A DNA stretch of 64,000 nt from Streptomyces sp. AJS327. Its GTDB lineage: Bacteria > Actinomycetota > Actinomycetes > Streptomycetales > Streptomycetaceae. The DNA lies in assembly GCF_013450295.1 (NCBI RefSeq), contig NZ_SKBR01000001.1, positions 500,001 to 564,000 of the forward strand. Direction: 5' to 3'. Of this stretch, positions 8,172 to 17,400 are shown piece after piece; position 1 is the first letter of the stretch; each line of letters begins with the position of its first letter. The notes beneath the pieces were generated by a model. It was not told where the DNA came from and did not search any database. It was given only the letters and a program-made list of their open reading frames with translations. The translations under genes were made by a program, and so were the position numbers.

Positions 8172-9866
8172 TCAGCCGCCTTCGGGGGTCCTCGCGGACA
8201 GCTTCGCGGCGCGGGCGATGTTCCGCGCGAGCCGGGTGGCCGCCCTGTCCCCGGTCTCCCGGGCCACCGCGCGGGCGTGGCCGCGCAGCTCCGGAAGGGT
8301 GGGGGCGCCGGGCAGGGTCGACGGTTTCCCGTTCGGCTTGCCCGGCGGGGTGTCCCGTGGGGCGGAGCGGGGGGTGATCCGTTCGCCGGTGGCGTCCTCG
8401 GCGCGGAGCGCCTGTGCGAAGTAGGCGGCCGTGGCGGCGAGTCGGAGGCGGGGCGAGGTGGCCCCGTCGCGCGCGCGGCCGCCGTCGGCGCCGCGCTTCC
8501 ACAGGGCGCCGCGCAGCGCCCCGGCGTCGGTCTCGCGCTTCCGCTCGCGTGGCTCGCGGGTGGACGGGTCGAGCCAGCGGACGGTCGAGGTGGCCACCCG
8601 GCCGGTAGCGCCCTCCTTGAGCCGCACGGCGTACAGGGCGGTCACGGTGTGGCCGGGGCCGACCTCGCCGCCGTCCACCGCGTCGTTACGGAAGTCCTCG
8701 TTCCGTACGGCCCGGTTCTCGTAGCCGAGGAGGCGGAACTCCCGGACGGCGGCGCGGCGGAACTCCACCTGCGCCTTGGCGTCCCGGGCGCGGAGTTCGA
8801 CGTGCCGGGGGAGCTGGTCGACGAAGACCTCGCGCGCCTCGCGCCGGCTGGAGACGTACGTGGTGTGGCCGTCGCCCCGGTTGGTGAGGCGCTCCATCAG
8901 CGCGTCCCCGTACTCGCTGCCGAAGCCGACGCCGAACAGCGCGATCCCGTGCTCCTTCCGGTGTTCCGCGACGCTCCTCAGGATGCTGTCGGCGCCGGTG
9001 TCACCGGTGTTGGCGAGGGCGTCGGAGAGCAGCACGACCCGGTTGGTGCCGCCCTTCCGCTTCCCCTTGACGGCCTCCTGGTAGCCGGTGCTGACCCCGG
9101 CGCCGAGGTTGGTGCTGTTCCGCGGGGCGAGGTCGGCGACGGCGGCGCGCAGCTTCGCGCGCCCCGCGCCGCCGTCGCGCTCGCCGAGCCGGGTCATCGG
9201 CAGGACGGTGCGGGCCTCGTCGCTGAAGGTCACCAGGGACACCGAGTCCCTGGGGGAGAGCTGCTCGGCGGCGAGCCGGAGCGAGTGCTGGACGAGGTCG
9301 AGCCGCCCCTTCTCCGCCATGGAGCCGGAGACGTCCAGGACGAAGGTGAGCGCGGCGGGCTTCCGTTCGGCGGCGCGCGCCTCCCCGGCGCTCTCCGCGC
9401 GGGTGGCGAGGCCGACGCGCAGCAGCGACCAGCCGGGTTCGGTGGTGCGGGCGCCGTCCGCCGAGACGGAGAAGCCGTCGCCCTCCGGTTCGGCGTAGCC
9501 CTGGCCGAAGCTGTTGACGAACTCCTCGGTGCGCACCGTGTCGGGCCGCGGCAGTGCCCCGTCGCGCAGGGTGCGGCTGGCGTAGCCGTAGGAGGCGGTG
9601 TCGACGTCGAGCGCGAAGGTGGACCGGAGGTCGGGTGGGGTGCGGGGCTCCCCCGCGGCGTCCCCCCGCTCCTGGTTCCGGCGCTCGCCGCCCGCCTCGT
9701 ACCCGCCGCCGGGTGGGGCGGGCGCCGCCTCGTTCGGGGGCGCGGGCGCCCCACCGCGATCGGCCGCCTCCCGTGTGGTGTCGTCCCCGCCGCCCAGGCC
9801 GCATCCGGCCAGCAGCGCCGCGCTCAGCAGCGCTCCCACGCCGGTTCGCCACGCCGTCGTTCGCAT
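8172..9866 (-). CDS. VWA-domain lipoprotein (YfbK-type, with DUF3520-like C-terminus)
   Basis: A 564-aa exported lipoprotein. The signal sequence ends in the lipobox LLAGC (Cys22), followed by a low-complexity Gly/Pro/Ala/Glu spacer to residue 80. The YfbK-type N-terminal domain (about 82-170; TFALDVDTASYGYASRTL) precedes a VWA domain (about 172-340) with the metal-ion site DVSGS at 178-182. The remainder matches the C-terminal domain usual in this family. VWA proteins mediate metal-dependent protein contacts; the surface partner is unknown. ATG 9866 has a G-rich site upstream. It lies next to, and in the same direction as, the receptor kinase gene. Confidence 0.85.
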   Translation of the reverse strand: MRTTAWRTGVGALLSAALLAGCGLGGGDDTTREAADRGGAPAPPNEAAPAPPGGGYEAGGERRNQERGDAAGEPRTPPDLRSTFALDVDTASYGYASRTLRDGALPRPDTVRTEEFVNSFGQGYAEPEGDGFSVSADGARTTEPGWSLLRVGLATRAESAGEARAAERKPAALTFVLDVSGSMAEKGRLDLVQHSLRLAAEQLSPRDSVSLVTFSDEARTVLPMTRLGERDGGAGRAKLRAAVADLAPRNSTNLGAGVSTGYQEAVKGKRKGGTNRVVLLSDALANTGDTGADSILRSVAEHRKEHGIALFGVGFGSEYGDALMERLTNRGDGHTTYVSSRREAREVFVDQLPRHVELRARDAKAQVEFRRAAVREFRLLGYENRAVRNEDFRNDAVDGGEVGPGHTVTALYAVRLKEGATGRVATSTVRWLDPSTREPRERKRETDAGALRGALWKRGADGGRARDGATSPRLRLAATAAYFAQALRAEDATGERITPRSAPRDTPPGKPNGKPSTLPGAPTLPELRGHARAVARETGDRAATRLARNIARAAKLSARTPEGG

Positions 9867-10077
9867 CGTCCATCCCCCATGTGTCAGCCGTCTCCGGCGT
9901 TCTGCCGGGGGTGTGACGTACGAGGGGGCGATCCGGACCCATCGCCGGTGCGCCAGGGAGCCCCAACGCCTCGGTGGGGGAGGGGCGTTCGGCGTCCGGA
10001 CGGGGTCCGTCCGGTGGCCGCCGTCCCGCCCGGCCGGTCGCCCACCGGGGGCCGGGGTGCCGCCGGGCGGGGGACTG

Positions 10078-11982
10078 TCAGCTCTCGGGCTCCCAGAGGG
10101 TCGCGGTGAGGACGTAGCTCGGCAGGCTGTTCTTGCCGTCCCGGTTGATCTTGCGGATCCACAGGTGGGCGACGGCCTTCTCGGAGGACTCCACGCAGAT
10201 GCCGGTGTTCTCCTTGAAGACGGAGTCGTCGCGCACCTTCTTGAGCGGGACGGGGTTGGGCAGCGAGCTGTCCCGCGCGATCTTCAGGCACTCGCTGGGC
10301 TTGGGGAACTCCTTCTTCGTGGTGTTCATGATGGCGCCGTCGGTGGTCTGGAACCCCTCGTCCTGGTCGGGCTCCGCGCAGGCCCCGTAGGCGATGGCGC
10401 CGAAGCTGTCGATGAGGCCGACGTTGCCGGGGTGTTCGGTGGAGAGGTCGTTGTCGACGTCCAGGTAGTAGGTGTCGCAGACCTTGTACCGCTTGGTGGT
10501 GTCCGGCTTCGGCCCGGAGAGGGTGACCGACTTGTCCTGCTGGGTGAGGCGCCAGCCCGCCTCCTGCTTGGCGTCGCCGCCGGTGTCCTCCGGGGGCGCG
10601 GTCGTGTCGTCCGTGCCGCCGCCGGGGTCGCCGCCGGGCGGCTCCTCGGACTCCCGGTCGTCGCTGGAGCCGCGGCCGCTGGGGCTCTCGGCGGCCTGCC
10701 CGCCGCCGTTCCCGCCGGAGTCGTCGCCGTCGCCGGAGAGCATCTGGATGCCGAGGACCGTGCCCGCGCCGAGGACCAGCGCGCCCGCCACCGACGCGGC
10801 GACCAGCATCGAGGTGCGGCGGCCGCCCTTGCCGGAGTCGGGCGGGAGCGGGGCGGCGCCGAAGCCGGGTGGGCTCTGCGCGGGCCGTGGGTCGGGGACG
10901 TGCGGGGCGGTGGGGGCGTGCGGGACCTGGGCGTGCGGGGTCCAGCCGGGCGCCGTGGGCGCGGCGGACGCCATGGCCTGCTGCGGTGAGTGGCCGGGCG
11001 GCGCGGGGGCGGGCGGGGCGGCCTGCGGTGTGGCGCCGGTGCCGTCGCCCGATCCGACCAGCCGCAGCGTCTGTTCCTGCCGGGACACCTCCGCGGCGAG
11101 CGTCGGCGGCAGCCACCAGTCCTGGTCGCGGGCGACGCCCGCGGTGCCCGCGAGCAGTGCGCACCGCTCGATGACCCGCGCGGGGGTGGGACGGTCCGCG
11201 GGGTCCTTGGCGAGGCAGGAGGAGATGAGCTCGCGCAGCTCCTCGGGGCACTCGCTGAGGTCCGGCTCCTCGGACACGATGCGGAAGAGGAGCGCGGCGG
11301 ACGCGCCGTCACCGTGCGGGTGGCGGTGGGTGGCGGCGAAGTGCGCGACCAGCCCGAGCGCGAACACGTCGAGCGCCGGGGTCACCTCGCCGCCCACGGC
11401 CTGTTCGGGCGCCATGAAGGCGGGGGTGCCCAGCCGGGCGTCGGTGCCGGTCAGCGCGGTCGCGTCGGCGGCGCGGGCGATACCGAAGTCGATGACGCGG
11501 GGACCGTCCGAGGCGAGCAGCACGTTGGACGGCTTCAGGTCGCGGTGGACGACGTTCGCCGCGTGCACCGTCTGGAGGGCCTCGGCGACCCCCGCCGTCA
11601 GCTGGAGGACGGTGCCCAGGGGCAGCGGGCCGTGCTCGTTGACGGCGCTGGACAGCGAGGGGCCCGGGACGTAGGCGGTGGCGAGCCAGGGCTCCGGGCC
11701 GTCGGTGAAGCTGTCCAGCACGGGGGCCGTGTAGGGGCCCTGCACTCGGCGGGCCGCGGCCACCTCGGCGGCGAACCGCCGCCGGAACTCCGGGTCCTGG
11801 GCGTACTCGCGCCGCACGACCTTCAGGGCGACGGGCTGACCGCCCCGCGTGTGTGACAGGTACACCATGCCCATGCCGCCCTGGCCCAGCCGTGCCTTCA
11901 GCTGGTATCCGGCTATCTCCCGGGGCTCGTCCGGTGCGAGCTCTTCCATCGGTGCGGGCCTCCCGTTCGTTGGAGTGGACAT
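10078..11982 (-). CDS. Membrane-anchored receptor-type Ser/Thr protein kinase
   Basis: A 634-aa PknB-like kinase. The cytoplasmic catalytic domain (about 25-280) has the Gly loop GQGGMGMV (33-40), catalytic Lys54 (VALKVV), HRDLKPSN from 146, DFG at 165-167 and APE at 191-193, so all catalytic residues are present. A Pro/Ala-rich juxtamembrane linker (about 295-385) leads to one membrane helix (about 388-412). An acidic Gly/Ser/Glu-rich stalk and an extracellular domain of about 150 residues with paired Cys follow. There are no PASTA repeats, so the ligand is not a known muropeptide site. Ribosome site for ATG 11982 is weak; ATG 11949 is an alternative. Confidence 0.9.
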   Translation of the reverse strand: MSTPTNGRPAPMEELAPDEPREIAGYQLKARLGQGGMGMVYLSHTRGGQPVALKVVRREYAQDPEFRRRFAAEVAAARRVQGPYTAPVLDSFTDGPEPWLATAYVPGPSLSSAVNEHGPLPLGTVLQLTAGVAEALQTVHAANVVHRDLKPSNVLLASDGPRVIDFGIARAADATALTGTDARLGTPAFMAPEQAVGGEVTPALDVFALGLVAHFAATHRHPHGDGASAALLFRIVSEEPDLSECPEELRELISSCLAKDPADRPTPARVIERCALLAGTAGVARDQDWWLPPTLAAEVSRQEQTLRLVGSGDGTGATPQAAPPAPAPPGHSPQQAMASAAPTAPGWTPHAQVPHAPTAPHVPDPRPAQSPPGFGAAPLPPDSGKGGRRTSMLVAASVAGALVLGAGTVLGIQMLSGDGDDSGGNGGGQAAESPSGRGSSDDRESEEPPGGDPGGGTDDTTAPPEDTGGDAKQEAGWRLTQQDKSVTLSGPKPDTTKRYKVCDTYYLDVDNDLSTEHPGNVGLIDSFGAIAYGACAEPDQDEGFQTTDGAIMNTTKKEFPKPSECLKIARDSSLPNPVPLKKVRDDSVFKENTGICVESSEKAVAHLWIRKINRDGKNSLPSYVLTATLWEPES

Positions 11983-13052
11983 GCTACGTAGGGCGCGTCC
12001 TGCCGCTCATCCGGGTTGCTTCCTTCGCTTCGCCTTCGCCCCGCCTTCGCCCCTCGTGCACTCCTCCTCCGTTCACCCCTCGGACTTCCCCCGGGGCGCC
12101 GGGAGTTCGCCGCGCTCCCGCCTCCCGCGCGGCCCGGGGCGGGCCTCTCCCCGGTGGGGACGGCTGTGGGCGTGCCCGGAAGCGGAATGTTCGGTGGGAC
12201 GTGGGGGAGTGCGGGGAGCCCGTACGGGAGGCGGGCGGGCGGGGCGAAGCCGGACGGGGGCGGAACGCGGGCCGTTCCGTACCGGAGGTGTCCGCGCTTC
12301 GCACCGGAACCGCATCAGGACGGATCCGGAACCGACCCGAAACGGCGACAGCTTCGCAACGGAAACGTCCCCCGGAGCGTGCGCGACGGCGGTTCCCGGG
12401 GCGGTCCACGGGCCGCCCGGCGGGCGGGCGCTCTGGCCGGCGGGGGCGGCGCGCGGGGCGTTCCGCGGCCCCCCGCCCCGTCCGGATGGCGGGGGTGAAA
12501 GTCCAGGTCGCGCGGGACGGGTGGGGGTTGGTGGGACCGGTGGGGGAGGGGCTTCCGGCCCGCCCCTCCGGACAGCCTCCGGAGGGGCGGCCGGTGGGCC
12601 ACGGCAAGCGGTGGCGGGGGCTCCGGAAGGGGGTGCGGGGGGTCCGTGTGGCGGCCCCCGCGCCTCGGGGGGTCGCCTCACGCTGCGTGTAGCATCCCAC
12701 GTCAACGGCCCAAGGGCGGCCGGGAGCGTCGCGGGGGACCACCCGGTGGGGGTGATCCGGTGACGCGGCCGCGGGGGGACACAGACACCCGGATCCACCC
12801 GGCACCGACCACGGCGCCGGACCCGGTGACACCGGCGGCACGCGAGCGGCAGTGACGAACCAGGAGGGGGACGGCCGCACGCCCCACGCGCTCCCACGGC
12901 CTGACCCGGTCGGGTCACCGGCCCGCCGGCGGACCGGATTCGGAGCCCGCGCCCGCGCGCGGTCTCCCCGGACCCCGGTCCGTCCAGTCCACCCCGCACA
13001 GCGCTGTGCTGGGAGACGTACGAGACGTACGCGCACACCTCAGGAGAATCAC
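11983..13052. other. Large noncoding region between kinase and lipoprotein genes
   Basis: About 1,070 bases of extremely GC-rich sequence. Several frames are open on both strands over hundreds of bases, but all translate to Arg/Pro/Gly/Ala-rich runs with no domain, no good ribosome site and no consistent third-position pattern. It should hold the promoters of the divergent kinase and lipoprotein genes. No specific boxes are recognised. Confidence 0.45.
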
Positions 13053-13739
13053 GTGCTGCACCGTAGGAAGACCCTGCTCCGCGTCGCCGCCCCGGCGGCG
13101 ATCCTGGCCCTGACCCTGACCGCCTGCTCCGACGACGGGGACGGCGGACGCAAGAAGGGCGGCGGGGGCGGCGACGACACCTCCCAGGACTCCGGCGGCT
13201 CCGGCGGCGGATCCGACGACGCCAAGGACGACGCCAACAACGACTCCAACGACGACTCCAACGGCTCCGGCGGCTCCAACAGCCGACCCGGCAACAAGAC
13301 CCTGGTGGTCGGCCAGACCGCCCCGGGCACCCACGACATGAACGACAAGGGCAAGGTCCGCGTCACCGCGACCAAGGTCGGCAAGGCCACCAACGCCGAC
13401 CTCGTCGCCGCCGGCGTGCAGGCGGAGAAGGTCAAGGGCAAGTACCCGGTGTTCGTCCACTTCCGCTACCAGGTGGCGGAGATGGCGAAGCCGGAGACCA
13501 GCCCCAACTTCAACGTCAAGGCGCGCGTGCTGGGCGCCGACGGCAGGCCCGGCCAGAAACTCATCACCATCGGCGCCGCGGACATCAAGGGCGGCTGCCC
13601 GAAGGACGCCATGGGCGAGGTGAAGCAGGGCGACACCGTCAACGAGTGCTCCACCTTCCTGCTGGACGAGGGCACCGCGGTCAAGCAGGTCGCCTGGGCC
13701 GGTGACCTGTCGAAGCCGCTCATCTGGAACGTCAAGTAG
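13053..13739 (+). CDS. Secreted lipoprotein with DUF4352-like beta-sandwich domain
   Basis: A 228-aa lipoprotein. The basic N-region (LHRRKTLLR) and hydrophobic core end in the lipobox LTAC with Cys25. A highly acidic, Asn/Asp/Ser/Gly-rich spacer runs to about residue 85. The folded domain (about 90-228) has strands such as KVRVTATKVGKA, YPVFVHFRYQV and a conserved Cys pair, resembling the DUF4352 immunoglobulin-like fold of actinobacterial lipoproteins. Function is unknown. GTG 13053 is chosen because AGGAGA is about 6 nt upstream and the signal peptide starts there; the longer frame to 12852 has no such support. Confidence 0.75.
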   Translation: MLHRRKTLLRVAAPAAILALTLTACSDDGDGGRKKGGGGGDDTSQDSGGSGGGSDDAKDDANNDSNDDSNGSGGSNSRPGNKTLVVGQTAPGTHDMNDKGKVRVTATKVGKATNADLVAAGVQAEKVKGKYPVFVHFRYQVAEMAKPETSPNFNVKARVLGADGRPGQKLITIGAADIKGGCPKDAMGEVKQGDTVNECSTFLLDEGTAVKQVAWAGDLSKPLIWNVK

Positions 13740-13751
13740 ACCCGCGGTACG

Positions 13752-13769
13752 CGGCCCGCTCCCGGGCCG
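13752..13769. terminator. Hairpin terminator between convergent genes
   Basis: CGGCCCG (13752-13758), loop CTCC, CGGGCCG (13763-13769) lies 12 bases after the lipoprotein stop and 43 bases before the end of the convergent membrane gene. It lacks a T run, which is common for Streptomyces terminators. Confidence 0.5.
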
Positions 13770-13812
13770 TGGCACCCACCGCGTTATCCGCGCGGGCCCG
13801 GCCCGGCCCCCG

Positions 13813-14331
13813 TCACTCGGGACGCCGCGGCCGGGCCATCGGGCCCAGCCGCTCCTGCCGGGCCGCGCGGGCGCCGCTGGCACAGGTCATGACGGCGCCG
13901 TTCAGGAAGAACGCCCCGATCAGCGTTGCCTGGAAGGCGAGCCCCGCCTCGGCCGCGCCCGGCAGCGCGTCACACCGCGGGCTCAGCGACTGGTAGCACC
14001 AGCGCGGCGGAACCACCGCCAGCCCGTACACCCCGGACAGTGTTCCGAGCGCCGCGCACAGCACCGCCCACGGCAGGTACCGGGCGCGCAGCTCGGTGGG
14101 GCCCGAGCGGATCACCCGCAGCAGCCGGAGCGTCGCGGTGCTGGCGAGCAGCACCGTGACGCCGCAGCTCAGCCCGAAGCCGACCGCGCCACCGGGCCAG
14201 CCGTCGACCAGCCCGGGCGTGCTGCGCACATGCCCGAGCGCGGAGGCGCAGGCCGCGGCCAGCGCGGTGCCCGCCGCGAGCAGCAGCGCCGCGCCGCGTA
14301 CGGCCTTGCCCAGTGTGGACGTGCCCTGCAC
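13813..14331 (-). CDS. Hypothetical four-helix membrane protein
   Basis: A 172-aa protein not recognised as a named family. Four hydrophobic segments are seen at about residues 11-33, 48-66, 86-106 and 131-150. A Cys pair (Cys112 and Cys120, in RWCYQSLSPRCD) lies in the loop between helices 3 and 4 and could form an extracytoplasmic disulfide. The start is GTG 14331, with AGGAGGAG about 9 nt upstream. It follows the AAA ATPase gene in the same direction after about 150 bases, so it may be the last member of the flotillin operon or an independent gene. Confidence 0.55.
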   Translation of the reverse strand: MQGTSTLGKAVRGAALLLAAGTALAAACASALGHVRSTPGLVDGWPGGAVGFGLSCGVTVLLASTATLRLLRVIRSGPTELRARYLPWAVLCAALGTLSGVYGLAVVPPRWCYQSLSPRCDALPGAAEAGLAFQATLIGAFFLNGAVMTCASGARAARQERLGPMARPRRPE

Positions 14332-14484
14332 CGTGCCGTTCTCCTCCTGCCGGTACGAGTTCCTGCCCGTACGAGGCCCCGCCGGGACGCGTTCCCGCCG
14401 AGCCGGGTCATCGGGACAAGCGAACCCCGATCATATGGTCGAAGCGCGCCGCCGGTGCGCCGGACGGCGCTTCCGCGCGGCTCC

Positions 14485-17400
14485 TCAGCGGCGGTACGGC
14501 TCGGTCAACTCCGCCCAGCGCGCCTCCTGTTCGGGCGTGGCCCGGCCGCGCAGCAGCGCCAGCCGCAGCAGGTTCGCCTCGGCGCCGGTGGTCAGCGTCT
14601 GCGCCTCCGCCTGGTAGTGGTCGTCGACGAGCGCCGCCAGCTCCTCCGCGTTCAGCACCGGACTGATCCGCTCGGCCAGCTGGTTGGTGTTCCGGTACGA
14701 CCCCTGGAGCAGGAACGGCGGCTCGCGCCGGGTCGCCTCGTCCCGCGTGGCGGAGGCGATGTACGCCGCGTTGACCCGCAGCACCGTCTCCACCACCTCC
14801 AGCAGCCCACGCAACACGGCCAGCACGCGCTCCCGTTCGGCGGGAGGGAACGGCCGGGAGAGCTGGTCGGCCCGGGCGCCGGGCTCCTCGCGCGCCATCC
14901 GCACCAGCAGGTCCACGTCCGCCCGCTCCCACGCCGTCAGCGGCGCCAGCACCGGGTTGGAGGTGAGGGCGTTCTCGATGTGGCTGAGCCGGAACAGCTC
15001 CTCCCGGCCGCTCAGCACGTCCCCCAGGTTCCACACGTCGGCGCGGTTGGCCAGCATGTCCGGCACCCGGAAGCGACTCCCCGACTCGGTGAAGGGGTTG
15101 CCCGCCATACACACCGCGAACCGCTTGCCGCGCAGGTCGTAGCCGCGCGGACGCCCGTCGGAGCCGACCCCGTCGATACGGCGCTGGGCGTCGCAGAGCG
15201 GGATGAACTTCTGGAGCAGCTCCGGCGAGGTGTGCTGCACGTCGTCCAGGTGCAGCAGGACGTTGTTGCCCATCTCCAACGCGAAGTTGATCTTCTGGAC
15301 CTCGCGGCGGGCCGCCGCGTCCGGCGCCGCCGCCGGATCGAGCGAGGTCGTCCGGTGCCCCAGCGCCGGACCGTCCACCGTGACGAACACCAGCCCCAGC
15401 CGCGCCGCGACGTACTCCATCAACGTCGTCTTGCCGTACCCGGGCGGGGACAGCAGCAACAGCAGCCCCTGGCTGTCGGTGCGCCGCTCCTCGCCCGCCG
15501 TGCCGAGCTGCTTCGCCAGGTTGTCACCGATCAGCGGAAGGTACACCTCGTCGATGAGCCGGTTCCGGACGAACGCGGGCATCACCCGCGGCAGGTAGCG
15601 CTCCAGGTCCAGCCGCTCCCGCTCCGCCTCCAGCAGCGCGTTGCGCCGCCGCGTGTAGGCGCGGTGCGCGGGCACCCGGCAGGTGCGGAACTCCCGCGTG
15701 CGGGCCAGGAACTCGTCCAGCCGCAGCGGCAGTTCACCCCGCTCGACCCGCGGATGGGTACCCAGCAGCCCGGTCACGGCGGCGGACAGCGGCGCCGGGG
15801 TGTCCCGCCGGTCCACCGCCTCCCCGCACAGCCGGATCGCCGCCGCCTCCGGCAGCGCCGCCGCCGACTCGCCCCCCAGCTCCCGGCTCGCCGCGTACCC
15901 GGAGAGCCAGCCGCCGAGCAGCTGCGCTCTCGCCCCCAGATCCGCGTCGAGCGCCGCCAGGTCCTCCGCCAGCTCCTTCGCCTCCGCCGAACCAGCGCCG
16001 CCCAGCGCCGTGGTGAAGTCGTCGAGCAGCGCGCGGGCGGCGGCGCCCGTCGCGAACCGGGGCCCGCCCAGGACGAGTTCCTCGAAGAGGTACTCCCCGG
16101 CCTCGCCCGCCGTCCCCGGCGGTGACCGCAGCGGATCCCCCGACTCCCCACCGTCCGCCGGGTCTTCAGCGGTGCCGGGGAACGACGCCAGGAACCGGCC
16201 CGCCGCCTCGCCCAGTTCGCCCGCCAGCCGCGCCGCCTCCGCCGTCCCGCCGAAGGCGCTCCGCGCCCGCCCCAGCGAACGGGCCCGCACCGCCCAGCCG
16301 TTCCGCGTCGCCGCGTCGGTACCGAAGGCCCAGAACAGTTGGGCGGCGGCCCGCGCCCGCGGCGCGAAACGCAGCAGCCCGGCACCGTCCCGCAACCGCA
16401 GCACGCACTCCAGCACCCGGGCCGCGTCGTGGTCGTGGACCCCCCGGTCGTAGCCCTCGTCATAGGCGGCCTCGGCCATCTCCCGTACCAGGCCCAGCAG
16501 TTCACCGCCGTCGCTGGAGGCCGCGGCGCGCAGCCCGTCCAGGGTCAGCCCGTCCCGCCCCTCGACCGCCGCCTGGAGCACCGTCGCCGCGAGATGCTCG
16601 GCCCGGTAGACGGCCGGTGACTCGGACACCAGCGGCTGGTCCCAGAAGTCCCGGGTGGCCGCGAACTCCGCGTCACGCACCGGCGCCCGGTAGTCCGTGC
16701 CGGTCACCGCGAACACCAGCTCGCCGTCCTGCGGCACCAGCGTCAGACCGACCGACTCGCCCGTGACGCCGAACCGGTGACGGCCCAGCCGCACCGTGCC
16801 CTCGGCGTCGTACAGGTCCGCGCGGTCCCGCAGCGCCCGCGCCGCCTCCTGCCGCGCGGCCTTCAGCCGCCCCTCCAGCTCCTCGGCGCGCACCGTGTCC
16901 CCGAGGTCCCGCAGCTCACCCGCGGTCGCCTGGACCTTCTCCACCAGCGGGTCGGTACTGAAGTACGCGTTGACCTCGTCCAGCGTGTCCAGCGCCGCGG
17001 ACCGCCGGGTGACCGTGCCCAGCACCCGCTCCGCCGAACCGGCCAGCCGCTCCGCGTGCCGCGCCCGCTCGTCCAGCCGCGCCTGCTTCCGCGCCGCGAA
17101 GGTCTCGTAGATCTCCTCGCGGCGGTCCGCGAGCTGGGCGAGGAAGTCGTCGAAGGCGCTGAAGCGGGACTCCAGGTTCTCCAACTGGATGAGCAATCGC
17201 CCCAGTTGCTCGTCACACTCCTCGGGACCGCTCGCCGCGGCCAGCGCCCCCGCGACCGCCTGCCCCAGCAGCGCGACCTCCGCGGCGAACTCCGCCCGCC
17301 CCTCCGCGTCCCGCAGCTCCGCGCGCCGCCCGTCCAGCACCGCCCGCGCCCGGTTGACCGCCCCGGTCACCTCACCGACGCGCTCCAGCAACCCGGTACG

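Noticed and set aside
11984..13036. 350-codon minus-strand frame in the gap before the kinase
   Set aside because: Composition is Arg/Pro/Gly noise and a plus-strand frame is equally open over the same bases; no ribosome site.
13702..16125. 807-codon plus-strand open frame
   Set aside because: It overlaps the membrane-protein and ATPase genes on the minus strand and has noncoding composition.
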